A DNA stretch of 64,000 bases from Blasia pusilla. Lineage: Eukaryota; Marchantiophyta; Marchantiopsida; Blasiales. Where the stretch lies: positions 33,232,001-33,296,000 of the forward strand of contig CM114271.1 in assembly GCA_050084515.1 (NCBI GenBank), read 5' to 3'. Position numbers and translations under genes: made by a program. Shown here piece by piece: positions 47,581-58,199 of this stretch; position 1 is the first letter of the stretch; every line of letters begins with the position of its first letter. A model generated the notes under the pieces. It was not told the DNA's origin and searched no databases. It was given only the letters and a program-made list of their open reading frames with translations.

Positions 47581-47799
47581 TACAGGAATTAGTGACTTTA
47601 GTGAAAAGGATTAGTACATAGTTGTAGCAAAATTATTTTGTAAAGACTATTCTAAGAATGTTATTTTAAAGAAATTCTTTCCTATTTGGAATACTTTCGC
47701 TAATAAAGCAATGCTTTTCATATTGACGGTCAAATTGGAAAGTGTGATTTTGTGGAAAGAATATATTATTGCACATTTAGTTTAAAAATATATTCCATG

Positions 47800-48082
47800 C
47801 AAAAAGATAAAAAATGGACAAGATGAAAAATGAAAAGACCTCATTTTCATTGAAGGTTTAATGGGATGGGTTCACAAAAAAGAGTTAACACTTTTTGAGT
47901 TTTTGGTCACAACTTCATTTTTCTTGACACTTTGCAAGAGAGCTAAATGTACCTTGGGGATCATGTGTACCAAAGTTCAGCTCTAGATGAAATACTTGGA
48001 CAAGATGAAAATTTTAGCTCAAGATGAGATACTTGGACAAGATGAAAAATGAACAGACCCTATTTTTATTGAAAGTTTAATG
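47800..48082 (+). repeat. 180-bp satellite family, first locus (about 1.5 units)
   Basis: The unit contains TTTTGAGTTTTTGGTCACAA, CTTGGGGATCATGTGTACCA and GACAAGATGAAAAATGAAAA. It matches the array at 58.2-58.7 kb. It runs directly into an LTR fragment. Confidence 0.85.
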
Positions 48083-48210
48083 TGTGAGTTAGGATAGGGT
48101 ACTAGCGTCTAGATTCCTTAATAGCACAGGGTGGACGAGGCCCAATATGGCGTTGTAGATTGATTAGTTTTAGGCCGGGTGTGCCATTTTTACTCTTATT
48201 TTTACATGAG
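48083..48210 (+). mobile_element. LTR fragment related to the plus-strand gypsy LTR
   Basis: GTGTGAGTTAGGA, CTAGCGTCTAGATTCCTTAA and TAGCACAGGGTGGACGAGG match 57905-58020 at most positions. It ends CTTATTTTTACA, as the upstream LTR block at 11625 does on the other strand. Only the end of the LTR is present, with no adjacent coding. Confidence 0.8.
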
Positions 48211-49536
48211 AAAGAAGCAAGGGGGCAGAGGGGAATTCTTTGTTTACAAGTAGACAAGCAAGTTGCCTTGACAGGGAGGCCTGGAGACGCTGGTTAGCGT
48301 GTATGTGGGTTTTCAGTTTTGTTCAAAGACCATGTGCGGAAGCGATGTCCGTTTTTCCATAGGTTTCGCTGACATAGATTACTGAGGGAGAAGAGCCAAG
48401 TGTGACCACATAAAATTATGAATGATTGACAAGAAAATTGCTTATTCATATCGTCTAGAGTTCCATGGTATAGAGAGGGAGCCGGCGCTAGGCGCATACA
48501 TATGTGTACCCAAAACGTGCAAGAGGGTTGAAGGAATGAGTTCAAAATAGAGCAAGGTCGATGCATTTGGAGGAGCGTGAAGACGAACTTGTACGGAGCC
48601 GTTCACATGCATATAAGGGCGGGGAGACCCTACATAGGGCCACATACCTTAAGCAGGGAAGAAAAAGAGCTGCACGCGTATAAGGTGTGCGTAGAGCGTG
48701 GTTTGAAGGAGAGGCCTGACCAAGTTCGAAGGCGGGAGCGCCTTGGAGGCAAAACGCGGGATATTGTGAGAGCGGGAACAACCAAGGAGGCTCCATAGGG
48801 AGCTGTGGTGTTTGCACATGTGGAAATGAGTACTAGAGCCATAGAGGGAGACTTGAATGTATAGGGCACGTGTAGTAAATCATTACTACGTGTCCGTAAG
48901 GTTACAAAGGTACATGGGTACACGTGCATCCATATGGGATGGCCAGTTCCCGTGTTGTAAGGGTCCTGCATTGGAAGGAGAAAACAAGAGTTGCATAGTG
49001 TAGTACGCCGCGTTCGAGAACATGGTTCGGGAGTTGTTTTGGAATTGTCGGAATATTACTGGTATCATTGATATTTTCTTGGACATTATTTTTACGTGTC
49101 GGTCGTAGCCGGGAGATTTGTAGCTTTCCAATTAATTTTCTTGTTGGTTAAAATCCGAAAATTCTTTTTCTATTTTTCTTATTTCCAGGGCTGAATTTTT
49201 TTCTCTGCTAATTTCCGACCGAACTTTGTGAAGCTGGCCAAAAACCGGTTTTTCCTAACTCGGTCGGAATTTTTTTGTTCACACACACCTTATATTCTCC
49301 ACATCCCTGCAATGCTCAAAAACTTGATTCCTGATATCAAATTCTTCCCCTGAAGTAGACATGCAAATCTTCTAATACAATAAAAAAATTTATCCTTGGC
49401 AGGAGTTGAACCTGACAGAACTCCCACCAGTTGGGAGCCAAGGATCCTACCCCTCTTGAATACTTGGAGCCATGAGGCTCCAAGTATTCAAGAAGGGTCC
49501 TACTTCCTAAAACCTAAATGATCAAAGTCTTCTAAT
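48211..49536. other. Stretch with small hairpins but no gene
   Basis: Overlapping short frames occur on both strands around 48300-49130 without recognised motifs. Several small inverted repeats (for example at 48789 and 48868-48893) are present. A long hairpin at 49454-49493 is listed separately. Confidence 0.5.
49454..49493. repeat. 18-bp perfect hairpin
   Basis: The arms TCTTGAATACTTGGAGCC (49454-49471) and their exact complement (49476-49493) flank a 4-base ATGA loop. Partial pairing continues outward for several bases. It is a near-palindromic inverted duplication next to the 3' end of the hAT transposase gene, possibly part of that element's terminal region. Confidence 0.9.
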
Positions 49537-51738
49537 CTAGAGGGTTTCAATAACTTCAACTTCCTCATTCGGGGAGATGTATCTATCAGGATTTGCAAAC
49601 AAGTACCTAAAATGAGCAGAATTCTTCCACAATATCACAGACTCAGACAACATCTCTTCATAATCAGAGGAAGGTCCTTCTAAGGCAATCCTCAAGATCG
49701 CATTTAAATACTTTGTGGTCAACCTATTACGAGATTTAATCTTAATCATGTTTTGAATGGAAAAGGCTCTCTTACATATGGCAGTACTAACACATTGGAC
49801 TCTAGCTATATTTGCCAAAATCAAAAATTAGAAAACTTACATTGCAATGAGGGACTCCAACTTACCATCGCCCACAAGTCTCTGAAGTTGCGATCCTTCC
49901 ACTCAGTGGTAGCCATCAATTTGAAAGATTGAAACTCTTGCTTAACAATCGAAGAATTAATGATAGCCGGTAGCAACACACCCCGTAATGGCAATTGATT
50001 TCCAAAAAACCACACAAATCATCTAAATCTTTACACCCCCAACTATTCAATCCCACTTGCCGAGAAGGCATGTGCAAAGGATTGAGTATTCTCATAGATC
50101 CAATCAAGTTATTATCTCAAAATCACTCTTGTAAAGATGTACACACACTTTCAGCAAACCTTTTCTGAAAGAATAATGCAGCCACTAAGTCCCTTCCGGT
50201 CCGATCTCGAGACATAGCAATGCTAAGAAACTTGTTTCCCCTCATCTCGGATTGTAAACGACGAAGATAACCACCAGGTGGCCCAAAATCAGGAAGTATA
50301 TGGTAACATGTATCTTCAGAGAAGGTGGAGGCATTCAAGTCATGAGTTTCCATGACAAAATTCATGGTAATCCTAGCTATCTCTGAATTCACAATGCTCC
50401 CTATAGTACTAACATCCACAAACTTGTACTGAAATATCTTACTTAGATTTGCAAGCATGGAAAGTATGTAAGCCAAAAAGTATAGTTGATAGATCATTTG
50501 GAATGATCTCAACCTGTTAATTTCAGCATTCCCATTGTCCTTTGAAGGGGAAATATCTCTAAAGTATGTCAATACTGATTCTAGAGAATCAGACAAGATG
50601 GTCACAACTTGCCTATGGGATAACCATCTAATCTTGTGGTATCTCTTCATAACTCGTTGGGGGTCATTGAATTTTTCCTGCAACAATGCTAGAATTGTTT
50701 TCCTCTTTGACGACCTTCTAAAGTAACCAGCTACTGCATTGAGAATCGAATCAACTTCAGAGGATATTGACTTGCAATCAGGAGCTTTTGCAGCAAACAA
50801 AGCCGCCAAATTTGTTCTATGGGCTATACAATGAACTAAAAGAATATAGGGATTTACCTTCTCCTTCATTTGGGAGGCCACCCTTGTCTGGCTACCAACC
50901 ATTGTAGAAGCTCCATCTGAACCAAATGCTACCATTTTGGAGAATTCTAACCCTCCATCTTTGATTAGTTGCAACGAACCTTCAGTAATAGCATTGGAAC
51001 ATTTTAATTCGCAACGAAGTAGTCCTAGAAAACAACATTTTGCCTGGCCCTCTTCAATGAAGGTGGCAAACACAACCAAATGCCCTGTTACAGATATGTC
51101 AGTTGACTCATCGATCATAATTCCAAAGAAAGGAGAGGCTTGAACTCTCACAAGAGTTCTTCTAAACAGAACTTGGCTAATGAAGTAACACATCTCACAA
51201 CAACTCTTTTCATCTTGATATAAGTATCTGGTAATAGGGGCATTCATTGATAACATTAACTTACAAAGGCTGGGAAATTTCAAAAATGGCATAGCCTCCT
51301 TTACAAGGAAGTATGCGCACTTAAACAATGTCAACAGAGCGATTTCATAAGTGCGGTTGGTGGTGGCAATGGCCTTGGCCATTACCTTCTTACCCCCATG
51401 TGCAGCCCATGCAAGCTTCATGTGCTCATTAGACTTCGCATGATCAGTGAAGGCTGAAACCTTACAGTTTATTGATCCATCTCTAGCAAACACACTCTTC
51501 CCTTTCCCCTTCTTACAAACTTTACAAAATATTCTACCAAGGGTTGAATCCCACTCAATCCAATCATACCATACATCCTTCCATGCTACACAAACTTTCC
51601 AGGTACATCCGCACTGCTTCCTCACGGAGGCGGCTCATCTCTATCATCAGATGAGCCAAACAATGCGATAATGTCAAGCTCGTCATTGATTAGTTCCTTA
51701 CCTAGCAAGGAAATCATTGTCTTTTGTCTCTTGGCCAT
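49537..51738 (-). pseudogene. hAT transposase of the ZNF862/KIAA1586-like type, nearly complete
   Basis: The start MAKRQKTMISLLGK at 51738 precedes a frame change to a 500-codon open frame (51625-50123). That frame contains a TTF-type zinc-finger region (GRIFCKVCKKGKG, FTDHAKSNEHMKLAW), GIMIDESTDISVTGHLVVF (first catalytic Asp), AFGSDGASTMVGSQTRVA (second Asp) and HCIAHRTNLA, with KIRWLSHRQ further on. After two nearby stops near 50120 and one frame change near 50030, the C-terminal dimerisation segment is open at 49824-49537 (CKRAFSIQNMIKIKSRNRL). The layout is that of animal-like ZNF862/KIAA1586 hAT proteins, different from the DUF659 hAT at 33 kb. Few lesions suggest recent death. The two stops are TGA where Arg would fit, consistent with CGA decay. 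Confidence 0.88.
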
Positions 51739-51739
51739 G

Positions 51740-52975
51740 TGTACTACTGGGCACTAGGCAACTATATGGACTACAATCTGAGAATGGAAGAAGGGCTACC
51801 CCACGGGAATAAGCTAGAACACAGGACCTGCAACGAGCTTGAGAACTTCTCGAGGAGAAGTTGCGGCGGCTGCACGGCTTGGAAAGGCCCTTGTTAATGT
51901 AGGCAATCTACGAAGCACCAGAGCAAACCGATGTAGACTTGCTAAGGAAAAAAAATAAGAAATACATCCCGGCTGCCTGAAAGAACACAGTCCGAGAACA
52001 TTGGAGGGCAGCAGCCTTTCCAAGAATCACGGACTTGCCACACATTGAGCGGCCCCCACCTCAATCCCTAGCAGCAAAGCTACCAAGCCCACCGAAAATG
52101 ACCAAGCCAAGGTTGCCAAGCAGCAATGCGAGTAGCAAGCTTGCAGGATTGGGTAGCACAATAGCAGCAAGATGGAGCGCTAGGAGCGGAGCTACAAAAG
52201 ATTTTGCAAAAGGAGAACTAGAGGTGAGAGACAAGCACTGGAGCAACAACGCGAATGATGTCTGTGAAGGGCAGAAACGTGAGCACCGAGCGGCGAGCTT
52301 GCATTATCCAGCAGTAGTAGCAACAATACGAAGCACTGGAATAGCAATGCAAAACTTGGGGAGAGACGGCCACTCGGGCAAGGAGAATGGCAGAAATACG
52401 AGCGGCGAGAGCAGCGAGGCAGAGCAGCGAGGCGGAGCAACGAGGCACAACAGTGAGACAAAGGATTGGGAGCGGAGACTCCACAAGTGGAGAACATGCA
52501 AATGAGGCCCCTAAGGAGTATGCCACTTCTACTTCCAACCATCCGATTCAGATCGGACGGCTGTGCTTAGTGTGCCCTAAATGAGAGGACGGTCTAGATC
52601 CAACCGTCTCCCCCTTAGCGAATCCTGAGCGTCACTCCATCACTCATACTTTTCCGACAGCCAGCACTCTAGGCGGCCAAAAATTGTCTGCCGATAGTAG
52701 CACTCCAGCCAATAACCAGTTTCCCTACCCAGATAGTGCCACTTTCCGACGTCTTCGTGGCAAGAAACAGTCAAATTCTGGCGCCTGGTCGGCTCGCCTG
52801 ACAGTTACCGGTATCTACCCAATTTCACCAAGAACTGCTGCTGGGAAGTTCTTTTGCTGGTCAAAATTTTCAAAAAATTGCCGGCCGGGGCTACTCATTA
52901 CCCCAGATCCCTCCGAACATTGTTCAAGAAGTGGGGAAGGGCTCCATAGGGAGCCGTACAAGGTGGGGGCCGTCA
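51740..52975. other. Stretch without a supported gene
   Basis: The 156-codon plus-strand frame at 52035-52505 overlaps several opposite-strand frames. It is built of low-complexity AGCAACA/GAGCGG words with no domain, so I do not call it. The region is somewhat GC-rich compared with its neighbours. A GGCTCC-ATAG-GGAGCC type hairpin lies near 52946. Confidence 0.5.
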
Positions 52976-52977
52976 AC

Positions 52978-53162
52978 GGTTGATGATCAGTGATAAGTGT
53001 GAAAGGGTTGCCGAATAAATAACACCTGAAATGTGCCATGACCCACACTGCAGCCAAGCACTCTTCCTCATAAGAAATGTACTTCACCTCTGGAATGTTG
53101 TTTGATCAGCTCGCGTAAGCCACAACGAACTCCCTCTCCTCGTCATCCTTCTAAGTAAGCAC
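52978..53162 (-). pseudogene. Gypsy RNase H fragment
   Basis: The minus strand reads EEREFVVAYAS, then KYISYEEECLAAVWVMAHF and YLFGNPFTLITDHQPL, clear gypsy RNase H. Homology stops abruptly at about 52978 in the middle of the domain, so this is a truncated scrap of the same lineage as the flanking elements. Confidence 0.85.
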
Positions 53163-53768
53163 TGAACGTCAAGGAAGAGGAGCGCAAGTGCCTGAGTTGG
53201 GGTACGGTTGGAGAGAGGATAGGTCATTAGCGCGCAATTGGGGAAGCGGGGGTAGCCGAGACACGAAAGTAGGGGCATGTATTTTGGTAAGGCAGGAAGA
53301 AGAGAGAGAGTCAGGCTGATGGCATAGGGAGTTGTGTCGCTCCCACGTGGAAGGTGAAGGGCGTCCATAGGGACGCGTGAAAGGAGTGTGAAGGAATAGC
53401 AAGATGTTCGTGGAATGGAATCCAGGCTCCATAGGGAGCCCTGTAGAGCCATTATGGCTACGAGATATGTGTCCTAGTACGGTGGTACCTCATAGGTACG
53501 TGAAAAGGAGGTGCGCACGTTAAGGCGCATAAGGATGAGAGAGGGCGCCTGTAAAGCCCATGAGCAGGGTTAAGAGTTTGGGGCTAAGCGGGGTTGGACG
53601 GTGGGAAGACAAGCATGCTCCAAGGTTGGTATAAGGGCGTGGTACGAGAAGAGCAGCCAGGTGGAGTGACTCAATAAATATGGAAATGAACGTAGGACAT
53701 ATATATATTTTTATATCCCAATAACATTAAAAAACACGTTATCATTGGAGCATGAGATCACAAAAACA
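53163..53768. other. Non-coding stretch with short hairpins
   Basis: It contains several short perfect inverted repeats, for example GCGTCC-ATAG-GGACGC (about 53359), GGCTCC-ATAG-GGAGCC (about 53411) and GTACCT-CAT-AGGTAC (about 53488). No gene is seen; it is possibly a non-coding part of a gypsy element. Confidence 0.5.
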
Positions 53769-53987
53769 CACTAGTTGTTATTTATGACTTTGTATTACTA
53801 GGCAAGTGAAAGAAGTACGACTAGTCTTTACGAAAGGGTATTGGTAACTACTTTAGAAATAAGTACATGACTAGGTGAGTTGTGCAACCTTAAATTTTAG
53901 GACTAAACCATTTTAGTCATACTTTGAGTCATTCTTTCGGCAAGTCATTTAAAGCCTAGTCATAAAATCCACACAATTCTTCTAGTG
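53769..53987 (+). mobile_element. CACTA-like MITE, 219 bp
   Basis: It starts CACTAGTTG and ends CTTCTAGTG, with the inner TTTATGACT mirrored by AGTCATAAAA. Internal AGTCAT repeats match the subterminal field of the 12-kb CACTA, and the end AATTCTTCTAGTG closely matches that element's right end (TTTTCTTCTAGTG). The flanking triplets are ACA and ATG, so no clean target duplication remains. It is too small to code and is probably a non-autonomous derivative. Confidence 0.75.
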
Positions 53988-54299
53988 ATGGATAGTTAAC
54001 CTTGGTATGGTTGAGCAGAGACGGATGCGAGTGTCATCCATGTGTCACGTCCACGAGTCGGAGCATTGCCTATAGGGTTTTTATAGGCATTGGCTGGGGG
54101 AGGGACGAGGAGAGATAGGCACCCATGGACTTCTTGGGACGTGGTTTGAGCAGAGAGTGCGAAGGCAGCAAGAGCAACACACGTTCATTTTTTGGATGTG
54201 GAGCATGGTGTAGGAGGTCAGAGTGGAGTGGTTGTTGTGGAGGTGGCTAGGACTGCTACATAGCAACCAAAGCCGGAGGTTACGTCCTCTCTAAGTGAG

Positions 54300-55300
54300 G
54301 TCACGATGGAGACTTGGGAGCCCGTGATAGGTCTCAAGTTGACAAGAGGAGAGCGACGGCAGGCTCATAGATTTTTGAGAGGGCATGTCAGTTGTTTTGC
54401 CTTTAGTATGAGAGACTTGGGTATACTGAAGGGTCCTCGGATACGGAATGAGTTGGCTAGTGATACGCCGATATGTCGTCGACCCTACAGGTACTTTGAT
54501 ATGGAGCGAGCCTTGATTCAGAACAAGATTCAAGACTTGTTGGAGGCACGACTTGTGGAGTTATCGCATGGGGAATATCCAACTGCCACAGTCATGCCAA
54601 AAAAGAAGGATATATATGGCAATTGGACGGATAGGCGGATGTGTGGAGATTACCGTCCTATCAATCGACAGACGAGTTCAGATCAGTACGCCATGCCTAC
54701 TCCTGAGGAGATCTTTGATGCAGTAGGGCATGCAAAGATCTTATGTACTTTGGATCTCCGTTCTGGCTATCATTAGCTTCCTATAAGGTTGGATGACAAG
54801 GAGAAGAAAACATTATAGGGGATAGATCGGTTTGGGAGAGATTGTTTGTATCAATGGCAGTTCTTACCATTTGGGTTGAAGAATGCACGTGCGGAGTTTC
54901 AGAGAGTGATTGATAGCATTCTGGCTAGCTTGGATTTTGTATGATGTTACATAAATGATATTCTTATCTTTAGTTCCACGGTTGAGGAGCATGAGCGACA
55001 CCTGGAGGAGGTGTTTTAGCAATTGCAGTAGCATGGACTGAAGTTACATCCTGGCAAGTGCAGATTCTTTTAGGAGCACATTGAGCACTTAGGGCACACC
55101 ATGTACTCAAGCTGGTTAGGTGTTCAAAAGACAAAGATAAAGGCTATTGCGCAAATTCCACGCCCTACAGATATGAGTCAAGTTTGAACATTTCTGGGAT
55201 TGGAAAACTTCTATCAACGGTATGTCAAGGATTTTAGTGCGATCGTGAAGTCTTTGACCTTGCTAATGAGACTTTATTAGGTTTGGCTATGGGGAGATGA
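54300..55300 (+). pseudogene. Gypsy reverse transcriptase, broken
   Basis: The first 156 codons are open (54306-54776) and include NWTDRRMCGDYRPINR and CTLDLRSGYH. Stops then interrupt FLPFGLKN, CYINDILIF and HLEEVF. The active-site box reads Y-I-N-D, so the first catalytic Asp of Y-x-D-D is replaced by Asn. Stops at expected Gln and Arg codons (H-Q-L, SQV-R-T) fit C-to-T changes. Confidence 0.88.
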
Positions 55301-55379
55301 TCAGGAGCGAGCATTTCAGGAGCTCAAGGATAACTTGCCTTCCTCACCCATTTTACAGAGACCGATTAGGGGTCGCCCA

Positions 55380-55760
55380 TTCTAGCTCATACAGATTGGA
55401 GCATGTTGGGTCTAGGAGCAGTGCTTACTCAGAGGGATGATGAGGAGAGGGAGTTGGTTGTGGCTTACGCAAGCCGATCGAAGAACATTGCAGAGGCGAA
55501 GTAAAACTCCTACAAGGGAGAGTGCTTAGCTGAGTGTGGGTTGTGGCACACTTCAAGTGCTATCTATTTGGCAACCCTTTCACACTTATCACTAATCATC
55601 AGCCGTTGAAGTGCTTGATGGAGTCCGACAAGCTTACGGGAAAGCTTGCCAGGTGGGCTCTATTACTACAAGAGTATGAGTTTGAGGTGGTTCAAAGGCC
55701 AGGTCGGCTGAACTAGGATGCGGATGGGTTGAGTCATAACCCATGTCTGAGTCACAAAGA
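55380..55760 (+). pseudogene. Gypsy RNase H, broken
   Basis: Readable segments are SSPILQRPIRGRPF, then QRDDEERELVVAYASRSKN, YLFGNPFTLITNHQPLKCLM and VVQRPGRLN, followed by a stop and DADGLSHNP. The usual D-H-Q of the last active-site segment reads N-H-Q. Small frame changes occur near 55385 and 55535. Confidence 0.85.
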
Positions 55761-56039
55761 CAATACAGGAGCTCGATGGCACAGAGAGAGTGATGAGGAG
55801 ATGGTGCCCAGTTGGCATGCATCTGCCTATCTTTTTTGGTTGACTATGGCAGGTCAGCCCCAGGTGGTGACTCTAGTGGTGGGGCCAGATGATGAGTTTT
55901 TGGATCCGGAGGTTAGTGAGGAGGCGACAGGTAGTCATGATATCCATGACGACGAGGAGGTTGTGAAGTTCTTGCATATTGGTGTCATAGTAAGCACAGT
56001 GAGTGTTAGGGAGCAGGATCGGATTCTAGGAGAGCAACT

Positions 56040-57190
56040 TCATCCTTCCCATCGAGCACGTGTAGTGCGACATGAGGAGTTGGGGAATTTTGGAGTAAAG
56101 CGTACTTACAACTTACTTCAGGTTTAGTATTGGTGGGGCGGCATGCATACTGGGGTACAAAAGTTTGTAGCCAGATGTATGGTATGTGATCGAGTGCGAG
56201 CATCCTTCAATGTTGCCACTTCGGAATTACATCCTTTTCCGATTATGGATTTAGATTATCGGTGGAGTTTAGACTTTGCGAGACCTTTGACATTGACAGG
56301 GCGTCATCACAGATACATGTTGATCATGGTGGAGCATATCTCCAAGTGGATAGAGTTGGTAGCACTACAGGACGAGGCGAGCAAGGGAAAATCTTATGCA
56401 TTTCTAGATCATGTGCTTAGTCACTTTGGTGCACCAATGGAGATGTTGATCGACGAGTGCGTCACGATATTGATCGAGTGCGTGCACCGAATTCAAAATA
56501 CGTCTGAGTTTTAGGCCTTGTGTGATTATGCGTTGATAGATCACTGCATTACGTCTAGAGATCATCTTGAGGCGGATGGGTTGGCAGAGAGAGTAGTACA
56601 GACGGTGAAGAGAGGATTGCGCAAGTATGGCTTGCAGCAAGGATAGTTGAGGAGTGGGACCTACAGTTGCCATGGTTGGCTATGGGTTATCGCTTCAGTC
56701 GACAGGCATCCTTGGGGTCATTTTCATTGTACTTTTTGCTCTTTGGGAGAGAGCCAAATTTACCTGCAGCTATTTGACGTGACATAGCGGAGGTGGTAGA
56801 TCTTGATGATCCAGATGTGTGGGTACAAGCATGTTCTTAGAGGGTGGAGATTTTTTGTAGAGTTATGCCCATGGCCTTTGAGAAATTAGCTATTGCTCAG
56901 CATAGGGATACATTGAGGTACGCAACCATTCGTGGAGGAGGTTATCGTCCAGGGATTAGGAGGTTTTATCTTAGAGATTACGTCTATTTATAGCATGTGG
57001 CATCCATGATGCTAGGTGTTACTGTAGGGGGCACGATTCTACGTGTGCACGAGGTGTTATCGATCGGGGTCCTCATGTTGGAGGGACGGGATGGTATGGT
57101 TTGGAAGGATCATGTGCGCAACTGTGCACATGTCACCTTCCAGACGTGGACGGTGAGTGGATCTGAACTTCGTAGTGGTACCTACGGGCT
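56040..57190 (+). pseudogene. Gypsy integrase with H2C2 finger, broken
   Basis: The zinc finger is readable as RHEELGNFGVKRTYNLLQV, then a stop and CMVCDRVRASF, giving the His-His-Cys-Cys order. The core has YRWSLDF (first Asp), a second segment MLIDECV where the usual D-Q-G-T is changed, and LEADGLAERVVQ (Glu). The C-terminal tail GTILRVHEVL and GMVWKDHVRNC leads to the PHD finger. Several stops and frame changes disable it. Confidence 0.85.
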
Positions 57191-57195
57191 TGAGG

Positions 57196-57330
57196 TGTAT
57201 GTTGTGTGGATCTACGAGGGATGTAGCCACCATGTTGGTATGTGATGGTCGTTCTCGAGGGTGGCATATATCATGTCTGACCGACCCCCCCTCTTGATTT
57301 CGTTCCCATGGGACGATGGATATGTTTGAG
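57196..57330 (+). pseudogene. PHD finger at the integrase C-terminus (second copy)
   Basis: In one frame from 57196 the sequence gives C-x2-C (codons at 57196 and 57205), eleven residues, CDGR (Cys at 57241; the fourth ligand is now Arg, CGT from an expected TGT), SRGWH (His at 57263) and Cys at 57272. PP and a W/M-rich end follow. Spacing equals that in the minus-strand element. A frame change separates it from the integrase tail. Presence in two diverged copies supports a genuine ancestral domain. Confidence 0.7.
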
Positions 57331-57420
57331 ATGTATATAGGGTAGTAGATCATGTTAGAGAGATGTGATATCTGCTATCTGGAGTTGGGGGGATACAACT
57401 ACTAGTTAGGGGGGCGGTTT

Positions 57421-58178
57421 TGTGATCTCGATATATATGTGTGAGTTGATTTTTTGTACTTGTGTGGATCTATCCTTATGTTGGGGAAGATCAATGTTAT
57501 GTGGTGTGGATATGACTAGCAATATGTATTGTGTAGCGATGTGTATGCGCATGACAGTTGTCACATGTGAGTAGCCGTTATATGTTTGCTGGCCCTCTAT
57601 CGAGGCGACGGCATAGAGGGCCAGCAAACTATCGTGAGTATAACTTCATCGTGAGCTGTCAGATGGGATTGAGTATAGTTCCATTGTGTTAGAAACGTTG
57701 TTTCAGACAAGCTTCCTTTCAAGGTCTTTCATAGCCAAGTGACTTGTTCAGCAGGTTCCTTGCTCTTGGTAACTTGTGCACGCTGGTTACTAGGAGGGTT
57801 GTTAACTTTAGGGGAGGAGCCTTTTGGCTCTTCCCACACCTATATATAGGAGAGAGACGTCTTTCCCAAGCCATCTTTCTCATGTTGGGCCATTGGAGTA
57901 CCATTCTTGCTCGTGTGTGTGAGTTAGGACTGGGTGCTAGCGTCTGGATTCCTTGATAGCACAGGCTGGACGAGGCTCAATATGTTGATGTAGATTGAGG
58001 AGTTTTAGGCCAAGTGTATCGTTTTAATACTTATTTTTGTTTTTTGATCTCGATATATATGTGTGAGTTTATTTTTTGTACTTGTGTGGATCTACCCGTA
58101 TGTTGGGGAAGATCCGTGTTGTGTGGTGTGGATGTGACCAGCGATATGTATTGTGTAGCGATGTGTATGCGCATGACA
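57421..58178 (+). repeat. 3' LTR region of the plus-strand gypsy element (A-B-A')
   Basis: Block A (57421-57550), starting TGTGATCTCGATATATATG after a G-rich polypurine tract, recurs as A' at 58030-58178. Between them lies B (57553-58025), which begins TGTCACATG and whose end matches the fragment at 48083-48210. B contains a 17-bp hairpin and, near 57840, a TATATATA motif that may be the LTR promoter. Confidence 0.7.
57584..57629. repeat. 17-bp perfect hairpin in the LTR
   Basis: The arms GTTTGCTGGCCCTCTAT (57584-57600) and their exact complement (57613-57629) flank the 12-base loop CGAGGCGACGGC. It lies about 30 bp inside block B. Such a structure could form in the U3 RNA or at the DNA level. 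Confidence 0.95.
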
Positions 58179-58199
58179 TGTGTAAAAAAGTTCAGCTGT

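Larger units (their letters stand above)
54100..58178 (+). mobile_element. Ty3/gypsy element with PHD-finger integrase, 5'-truncated
   Basis: The plus strand carries RT (54300-55300), RNase H (about 55380-55760), an H2C2 finger plus integrase (about 56040-57130), a PHD finger (57196-57330), a polypurine tract (about 57406-57418) and a 3' LTR region with A-B-A' blocks (57421-58178). Homology to the minus-strand element begins near 54100, within the linker before RT. Gag, protease and the methyltransferase are missing. Numerous in-frame TAG/TGA codons make it inactive. Confidence 0.88.

Noticed and set aside
49402-49440. tRNA-like A and B boxes on the minus strand (SINE candidate)
   Set aside because: The two boxes are only about 27 bases apart, shorter than in tRNA-derived SINEs, and no cloverleaf forms.
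52035-52505. 156-codon plus-strand frame
   Set aside because: Low-complexity sequence overlapping four opposite-strand frames, with no domain or start context.
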